Assembly: GCF_008641065.1 (NCBI RefSeq)
Contig: NZ_VTRS01000002.1
Location: 327,810 to 391,809 of the forward strand
Direction of reading: 5' to 3'
Length of the DNA: 64,000 nucleotides
Source: Rhabdaerophilum calidifontis
GTDB lineage: Bacteria; Pseudomonadota; Alphaproteobacteria; Rhizobiales; Beijerinckiaceae
Part shown: positions 62,201 through 64,000 of the stretch, one piece after another
How positions within the stretch are numbered: the first letter of the stretch is position 1
Layout of the letters: the number at the start of each line of letters is the position of its first letter
Program-made: the position numbers and the translations under genes
Notes under the pieces: model-generated
The model's database searches: none
What the model was told of the DNA's origin: nothing
Seen by the model: the letters and a program-made list of their open reading frames with translations, nothing else

Positions 62201-64000
62201 GTTACCGACGCGCTGCTCGATGCCGCGGGCACGACCGGGTTCTTCGCCGCCACCGGCATGCCGCAGCCGATCGAGTTCAGCGGGCTCTCGGCGCTCGACA
62301 TCCGGCTGAGCGCCAGCCCGGACCGCATCACCATCCGCGCGACCGCTGTGCCGACGAATATCGATCTCGGCGGCGGCGACGATGTCGCGCTCGTCGACGC
62401 GCTCCAGCATGCGAGCCGGATCATCCTTGGCGCCGGCAACGACACCGTGCTGCTGCGCGCCGCCGATGCGCCGCTCGCCGTGGACGGCACCGGCGCCGGC
62501 ACCGATACCTTCGTCATCGACCGCTCCCTCACCAGTGCCGCGATCGATGGCCGCATCACGGACGGCGCCACGCCCGGCACCGCGACCATCACCGGCATCG
62601 TGGCGGGCACGCCGGCGCTCGAAGGCATCGAGGTGCTCGAACTCCGGCTCGGCACCGGCAATGACCGCTTCACCATCGATATTGCCGACGCCCTGCCCGA
62701 GAATGGCCGGTTGATCGTCGATGGCGGCGGCGGCGACGACCGCATCATCGCCCGCTCGATCGCCCGCGCCACCGGCGCGCGCACCGAGGCGCGCGGCGGG
62801 CTCGGCGAGGACACGCTCGAAATCCCGATCGCCGGGCTTCCGGTCGCGGATTCCTTCACGGCGCTCGACAAGGATGTCGAGATCCTGGTGATCGACAACC
62901 GCACGAACACCCTCGGCATCGACTGGACCTTCAACGGCACCATGCTGAGCGCCGCCCGCGGCGGCGTGCCGATCGGCAACATCGTCTCGGCGGATGGCGC
63001 GCGCCTGACGCGCGTGCTCGGCGGCTCGAACCCGGCGGATCCGGCCGAGAAGGATTCGCTCACCGTCGTCAGCCCGACCAATGCCGACGTGACGGGGATC
63101 ATCCGCGGCGAGTTCATCGAGCTGCAATCCGGCCTCGACGTGCTCGCGGGCCGCGATTTCGATACGTTCCGCGATTACGAGACGGTTCTCAGCCTCGACG
63201 GGCTGATGGACGGAACAAGCTATATCGAGGACGGGTTCCGCCTCGCCGGCACCATCCGCCGCTCCGATGCGGTCAGCCCGGCGCTTCAGCTTCAGGCCGG
63301 GGAGAGCGTGACGCTGGATTCGGTCGCGGTCGCGGGCTTCGATCTCGACGTGATCGAGTTCGCCGCCGTGCCCGGCGCCGGCGGCGGCACGGTCTCGCTC
63401 TCCGGCCGCACGCTCAACGGCAGCGTGATCGCGCCCGTGACCTTCGCGATCGACGCCGATTCGGGCTTCCGGCGCGAGATCGCGAAGCTGTTCCCGTTCT
63501 TCAATCTGCGCGAGCTGACGATTTCGGTCACCGCGGGGGCGGCGCTCGTCGACAACATCGTCGCGCGGCGCACGGTGATCGGCGGCGGCGCCACCCCGGT
63601 CGCCACCGTCAACACCGTGACGATGTCCGGGCGCATCGTCATCGATACCGGCGAGGAGAACGGCCGCGCGCCGTCCATGTCCGGCGCGATCGCGGACGCA
63701 GCGGGAATCCTGGTCCTGTCGGTTTCGCAGGGACGCGCGCTGTTCACGGTCAACGGCAATCTCCACATCGCGGCCGGCACCGAATTCGTCGTCACCGGCA
63801 CGCGGCCGGTCTCATTCGATGTCCGCAATGACGTGACCATGGGCAGCGAGGGCGTCGCGGACAACGATATCCGGCTCAAGCTCACCCCCGGCACCGCCGG
63901 CGGCGGCCTTGCGGGCGGCGCGGCTTCGGGCGGCGCCGGCGGGTCCGGCGGCAGCGCGGCGCAGGGCGGCGGCAACGGCGCCAATCCGACCGCCGGCTCG
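47204..64000 (+). CDS. Giant LEPR-XLL surface/secreted repeat protein (3' end beyond window)
   Basis: One plus-strand frame is open from the TGA at 47147 to the window edge, with at least 5,599 codons from TTG 47204 (RBS AGGGGGG; GTG 47243 is an alternative). Residues 47-55, LEPRLLLSA, are the LEPR-XLL motif found near the N-terminus of very large exported proteins. Next: about 190-300, weak GGAG-type beta repeats; about 965-1325 and later, seven HGL-type modules; about 1425-4165, a long array of Gly/Ala-rich beta-helix-like repeats ending in patterns such as TRAxIxGA-V-A-GDV-V-A; about 4780-5270, GAGDD/GTGNDR segments like degenerate RTX turns. The visible end is Gly/Ser/Ala-rich. No Sec signal is seen. 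It is probably an adhesin or matrix protein; the export route is unknown. Confidence 0.85.
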   Translation, partial: MNYVPRWSKGSGGVLEGVRARLRASAARIAPSIAPSPAGYRLRLDPLEPRLLLSADPAALALPALLPQQQDHDVLVRLAPEGASGPAAARQIEVVQRQRPEEVIARYEIGAISGLEIYGGAGADRVTIDLVSFAGSEAPTIAFFGAGGDDSVTILSADTLDWRRNADGSITIDGPVDARFHDVEALAGGAGTDRLHGGAGDTGWIIDGAGSGRVGDLRFAGFEDLIGAAGSHDIFTFEAGGTLAGAVDGGAGGFDTLVIRGGAVASLVSTATGPDSGSIRYGSQTVTYRGLEPVELDIAATSYTFNISDLTPGDDSLPTTTASIVRLVDIGTANDGWMLLDSVNGTFEDQKFRITGALETLTIRLSSGRDEITLQSLDTVFAGNLTVNALSSAYDPFATGGLLPGDNNLTKNSVIRVNGDISLPGRNLTLNADTIYVGTVLRHTETAGDWSGDKNAVFRDLRPVGADTGMRAALATDGDGRIVEAWVTVLGSGPRVVGDTIRFAHPGDSTRTITFKVENWGFSARVSDQSGAITLPASQTFRDLSPTSTSGAGAGMRVSVETDGAGARTIIVNDPGTGYAAGDLVRFDIAGQVLVLRVEAVSQSAVVSTQKAGGNAGNIWLGGIERTNPADGVKAGGGRVVALGPNAELRAEADTAGKKAGKITIAVSDTAFRAASWPFDFTSKDTRITIHGATLRGGNVELLATSSDLAIANDVNNVPPMMKGLTATATNLLSQIPGGLIGTLTGIDVSVIIREANAHVSLADATIVSTASVDVSASTKVNTEVYALAISGSPISDATGVEFAAGYGLAKSDVSALVVGTTNIEADLNVRIRASGEATARTVARASANLVSFTGQPADPNAVTIAIALAHSDLTATTRVMREATIWAKNGNVNAVAAGVTKATADGSTVGFIDGRGGLGAVLGLDISEVRAFLDGTISAGATVSGSGTTKPIDDIDRDLDLAKDTIRIADHGFRNGQLVTYTAQNRAGGFAPDPDKPAQIQGAVLVPGEAIGGLADKKSYYVIVIDKDTIQLAAAPPLDLDLTGANAGSDHKIEVPKTLFFDLDPIDAANDTVRLVDHGFSTGDVVRFTSAGPDSIGLVSGQDYTVEKIDDTLFRLMSGGAVVQLVAPLNGGTFTFTRNGAAREVVAGRVDAAGERILLRDHGFTGTTRVIYAPVSDDADNIIGGLANEREYLLEAIDAHSFRLRDAVTGAIIDLSNPAGPGAHALSFIGKTFVFKPTSAHVDAERDLFKLTGHGLADGQAIVYSAADTTVTRTIVQPPQPGETVGRTLNVSIQDPAITGLEHGRTYWVVKVSDDTFRLVDDPALVKAVKAIDLTAKPSGIPAGSRAWHTLGDDTTLTDGVGVQASLKSDVRAVAKPEVGGKFNPTKYKDILSRGDVALAAFWQNASAQSGKMPKDQNGKELPIQNNSFSGAGAVGVTVGLHDVRAVIGDNATAADRTSIRSQGNVEVNASIEQKTQIIAQSQVSKPKGSNGSAVSLSIAVAVFDNDANALIRGFSDVDAYGKVDLGAKTTYPFLIPPVQVLTGIPQDIADRGISAVTTLLDGTFGVGTKLLNTWVMSYGKAAESKAVAVSGSIAVNTYLNTTKAIVESGANINQLVDAAWSPGDKQSVALKATLDMQLIELAGIGKWSLSESPIGKGIYENKFGQLWAGGDVIDVFGRSSGKALGGSILVSIHENETKARIEGAAKVNTGAKGKLSLDATESIFRISMAQSGGKIDGGSFAFAGSALATRQRSDTQAGIVADAAAGPAIGGGGDLSISAKSGGFQLGLAGSIIVANVSPGSGSATGVGFAVIVNDIERATHAFIGADPTDRDGVDNEADLTPAGRVAISAGSISLTSTLGGDHKYNDGIADRSYKSGLYSFVGAATVITSGPTPSKDNPVQGPKLPKQFGEDIHIDGTSGIGIAGSALVNVVRDTSKAYINASGTIIATRASVPSGDPRPVLGIEALNDQLIIGAAGGVSIAKAGGQSGAGGTTIGGAFVLNQISSTTRAAIANRLTPGTDPNGLTIVTNGADDDRPHPQGKPYDSEVLLSAERTGLVFAFSAALSANLNTSGTSNADAFAGSVSINRLVDDTRAVIDGAAVTTHDATLRARNTADLYVIGGGGGGTAGAKGIGASIAYNQLAANTLAGVTGDVRRGALTARDGNAIAIEAVNDQSIRTFAVSVGASTGQGGTGAAFTIAINIIANGEEVFARGNAGRIEAAIRNADVIGGAISLKAQDASVITAIAGALGIATNGSGYGAALGWNQIAVNVRTAIENATVTASGPVSLLAQSTEGDLTDLGRIGAAAIGAAGAGGQGNAVGASLAINGTYNTTEAVISAATVVANGAGNGIAVRAEDETTIRALTGGVAIATGGNGVGAALAGNYIANETKAHIIGATVSAGGDVDVAARSEAAIDTLTLGLGGGKDVAFGGSVSTSVITNTTRAQIEGASSVTSGDDLRVLATADNRSVTLAGGFAGGGKAAVGISITNVTIVNVTEAIVDGTATLRANGNDGIGITDITGATRSGVSIEARSGQEVVIVGVGGAVSSGTGAGAGALTVTYIDDTVRALIGDRTMAPAAGQGVFSNDDVNIVAMGDTVLVGVAGALAGGKAVGVGIGADAGVLKRRIEAAIGAMVRVEAEDDVVVQAIGGARQVSVSASAGFAGKGAGAASVGVTYFDLTTKAWIGRLAIVGSDGNVLVSAEDRTDLDQIAGSVAGAGAGAVGIAAGVGILTKTTEAYIGEDASVTGLAAAGKAGILANTGGFTAPLGFTAPATPPAGGDRYIDLATDTFHIADHGLEVGDEVIYSSPSPLAGLQDKTKYVVIARTKDTFRLALAPAAPGLPALPLAIGAGADANAQHLLRRVDKQEEGGSADFATANVDYATDTITARAHGLTTGQEILYTAESTALGGLSGGGRYYVIRDGADTFRLAQTRDLAFAGTAIDLTERRDSRNAVVGTALDRHVVQSLNSTGVPVISNSELDDASVFADGLDTPARAVRQGVIVVAVSINDLTSAGVGVAIAGKGAGALAGGTMVHTIDTRAFIDRGARINADNTGAGANQDVIVAAGRTYDGLAIGAGLAGAGGFAAAPGIVVPVVKGETRAFIQGEAAGAYDTIVNAARDVGVTALATTRMVAVGAGIALAGKVGIGGSATVFILDTGTLATIEGRVRVTVGNNVLVAASDDTISYTVTGAVGVGIAAGGGAGAVGVNSLTKRSVATIGGGAIVDAFANGATILTGIPTGSWTASGFATAPIRGVAVLAQSSEFLYAIGASVGGGLYAGIAGAVMANIVDSDTFAAITGGAEVNRNTAAASAAQNVSVSATNRLDIVTIAGAVGVSLGAGIGASVDVGMIRSDTIATIGGAGTIVRAKDDVDVKALSIRFIDSVTFAAAGGIVGLAGGIVVYSVGGNFSDSYSASNGSSSQSAGALSGDGSTVIDFIEETLGALTGELNASDSGIPAFNPQAANVVDLAANTIDLGADYGLSTGDTLRYSSGGGTAIGGLADGGVYFVIADATNPNRVRLATSLEAARAWSATNDTAIDLTGTGSGTAHSLVGATGTGAVLGNSARASAGQSGNSATGRVQAATRASVPASGTTAGIEAGATIEARDLDVIARAFTRLDVRAASVAIGGGAIGVGLAVVTLDTDVQAYIDRGTTITGLAPASGGLNIVADLDNRTRVLALAGVGGLVVLGGAVSLVTDTSSAQALLGARPGEEGGRAVIGGFGTVSLDADGDITHQIANGVGAFGVAALGAAVTASTVTSDVVARIGEAVEIGEAAARVGAVTLDATRNVTIEPYIAGDPMSIAISVGGLGVAAGGLVLDIGGNVAARIGKDAQLHASGRIRLGATDTVKAEAIKLDGVAGGLAAIGFVIGRATIAPNVQVAVGQGARLRGQSFEARATGTVSARVEVLAASGGILAGSGIDSRVTATPTTKVEIGKAADLVFTGDMVIEAKSTTSATAYGRPESYGGIAVIVGGGEATLTTLTRVDIGEDAVLDAGGNLDLLAQSSDTGRAEGNGGSGALLVSVMEAKTRLAATGTTAVAIGDRARLHARGGEAGRLTIKALSASTMDSIARVDGGSLGVGGTTVADLIHSGATTTEIGAGARVETRGRAEIVAAVTTLDLETDADTKVAGLAGGSNATATLATAAGKPLSAASTLLKAGSVVIGETRADIEAKHAQIRVFTDADARTDALGDANAKVTTPFSISNRVETEGASGALAASSIRTKSLNVDASAPQTPDLTNDAEEYPVGVRRNGEESAPTDYKRVIVFNSDLLLMGPTNPYLEIDAGGNVVRREGIAAPVIDRVANTITLPDVTNSALGLGTARFTITPWASDPNPAGYSDPADPALKAPGALPGENSIEGNATIRFRTAFDTVTVLNDSTMRLLVGAIDPVASAPNLTGSIIVNVTDQRGFLRSLSQDPNDTAIEIRNRGADPRTDIVLTGAILNARGFTTLVTAAGDVLATGTETRIESRTLEISALSGFVGTAADPVRTTLAPLAGRVGDASWLRSTTRDGILLRNTGDLGIDRVTVTGAGQRADLRTTLSIRDALAGEAANVAADFMTLEAGLGAIGAPDAALRIDARAAADALVASSATGIAIVDTAGLLSVASARATDAGDIALATLDTGLSGEDIVFGAAADVQAFAGNVLIEAGDDITLPFGATLAARAAGTVTLLADLAGTDPDPNRGAVLDLRGRMTGGSVLIRTGRDGDRVALQRTLAATTIETGDATDEILIGSAATPTTPLPPAGTPSFLTTIAADLTLRGGSGTDFIYLDSTGSAQNLSGTFTHGDVAGAPGLSELTGFGMGGALRFENDTTGADIDTVEIGLGAGDDRVEVRSTAANLRASMRLGAGDDIVRVAGLDGTLNAIRGPVSIDMGAGTDAIELDDSGDPEANAGLLGGPNANRVIGFGMGSASQTVINPDGGVTYSNAESLRLALGAGADDVRVEATSTRTVLDAGGGADTIRAGGQLSAFAGRLVLAGDAADRVTILSDAVTDALLDAAGTTGFFAATGMPQPIEFSGLSALDIRLSASPDRITIRATAVPTNIDLGGGDDVALVDALQHASRIILGAGNDTVLLRAADAPLAVDGTGAGTDTFVIDRSLTSAAIDGRITDGATPGTATITGIVAGTPALEGIEVLELRLGTGNDRFTIDIADALPENGRLIVDGGGGDDRIIARSIARATGARTEARGGLGEDTLEIPIAGLPVADSFTALDKDVEILVIDNRTNTLGIDWTFNGTMLSAARGGVPIGNIVSADGARLTRVLGGSNPADPAEKDSLTVVSPTNADVTGIIRGEFIELQSGLDVLAGRDFDTFRDYETVLSLDGLMDGTSYIEDGFRLAGTIRRSDAVSPALQLQAGESVTLDSVAVAGFDLDVIEFAAVPGAGGGTVSLSGRTLNGSVIAPVTFAIDADSGFRREIAKLFPFFNLRELTISVTAGAALVDNIVARRTVIGGGATPVATVNTVTMSGRIVIDTGEENGRAPSMSGAIADAAGILVLSVSQGRALFTVNGNLHIAAGTEFVVTGTRPVSFDVRNDVTMGSEGVADNDIRLKLTPGTAGGGLAGGAASGGAGGSGGSAAQGGGNGANPTAGS
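50096..51175 (+). repeat. Four consecutive HGL-type modules in the giant protein
   Basis: Four copies of a module of about 50-75 residues follow one another at about 50096-50312, 50414-50565, 50665-50828 and 50941-51175. Shared pattern: D-T-[IV]-x-[IL]-x-x-HG[FL]-x-x-G-x-x-V-x-Y, a short variable loop, [IL]-x-GL-x-x-x-x-x-Y-x-V, then D-x-[FI]-[RQ]-L. The loop length varies most. They probably form small beta domains. Confidence 0.8.
55574..56012 (+). repeat. Two further HGL-type modules in the giant protein
   Basis: Copies at about 55574-55722 (ADHGLEVGDEVIYSS, then YVVIARTKDTFRLA) and 55860-56012 (AHGLTTGQEILYTAES, then YYVIRDGADTFRLA) match the modules at 50096-51175 and interrupt the beta-repeat array. 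Confidence 0.8.
57625..57787 (+). repeat. Seventh HGL-type module in the giant protein
   Basis: GADYGLSTGDTLRYSSGGG, IGGLADGGVYFVIAD and NPNRVRLATS follow the same pattern, with Y replacing the His of HGL. It directly follows a Ser-rich linker at about 57445-57495. Confidence 0.72.

Noticed and set aside
47309..63766. Minus-strand frames of 1,787, 943 and 2,673 codons over the giant gene
   Set aside because: They are composition-driven shadows of the plus-strand LEPR-XLL gene: rich in R, D, G and A, with no recognisable motif, signal or ribosome-binding site. The plus frame is continuous and shows ordered repeats.

Overview
This is a high-GC window with alphaproteobacterial gene content, most consistent with Hyphomicrobiales (Rhizobiales). 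The signs are HmuQ/HutX-type haem utilisation, an Agl-like alpha-glucoside transporter with a GH31 enzyme, an oxidative D-xylose cassette, an NrtABC-NasA-CysG nitrate operon, and a BTLCP-type cysteine peptidase. I cannot name the genus. I see no phage, IS element or CRISPR array.

Layout. 1-658: end of a haem-degrading monooxygenase-like gene, then hutX. 743-9120: a carbohydrate ABC transporter with a GH31 glucosidase (minus strand), divergent from a LacI-family regulator. Between them is a perfect 18-bp palindromic operator beside a consensus -35 box. 9117-10091: an alpha/beta hydrolase coupled to the regulator. 10271-17736: a nitrate assimilation operon (nrtA, nrtB, nrtC, nasA, cysG) behind a near-perfect sigma-54 promoter, with no nitrite reductase gene among them. 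17856-20256: a methyltransferase-like protein and a MetF-like protein. 20260-25710: a ROK regulator divergent from a xylose-type ABC transporter and a xylose-dehydrogenase-like SDR. 25720-29015: thiolase and a bifunctional beta-oxidation enzyme. 29538-31830: a DUF4212/sodium:solute symporter pair closed by a strong terminator. 31908-35023: three small membrane proteins, an AcuI/YhdH reductase and a crotonase.

35033-45695 is the most striking functional unit. It is a 2,487-residue exported protein with an ExeM-type endonuclease domain, a divergent 5'-nucleotidase/metallophosphoesterase domain and about 18 RTX calcium repeats. It is followed on the same strand by its likely type I secretion ABC transporter and membrane-fusion protein. 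I infer an extracellular enzyme that degrades DNA and may also dephosphorylate the products. tRNA-Gly(UCC) and a periplasmic transglutaminase-like cysteine peptidase come next.

47204-64000 is one uninterrupted plus-strand reading frame of at least 5,599 codons that runs off the window. It encodes a giant LEPR-XLL cell-surface or secreted protein with beta-repeat architecture and seven visible copies of a module of about 50 residues. The long minus-strand reading frames over it are shadows.

Themes are scavenging of sugars, nitrate, short-chain acids, haem and perhaps extracellular DNA, plus production of large repeat-rich exported proteins.
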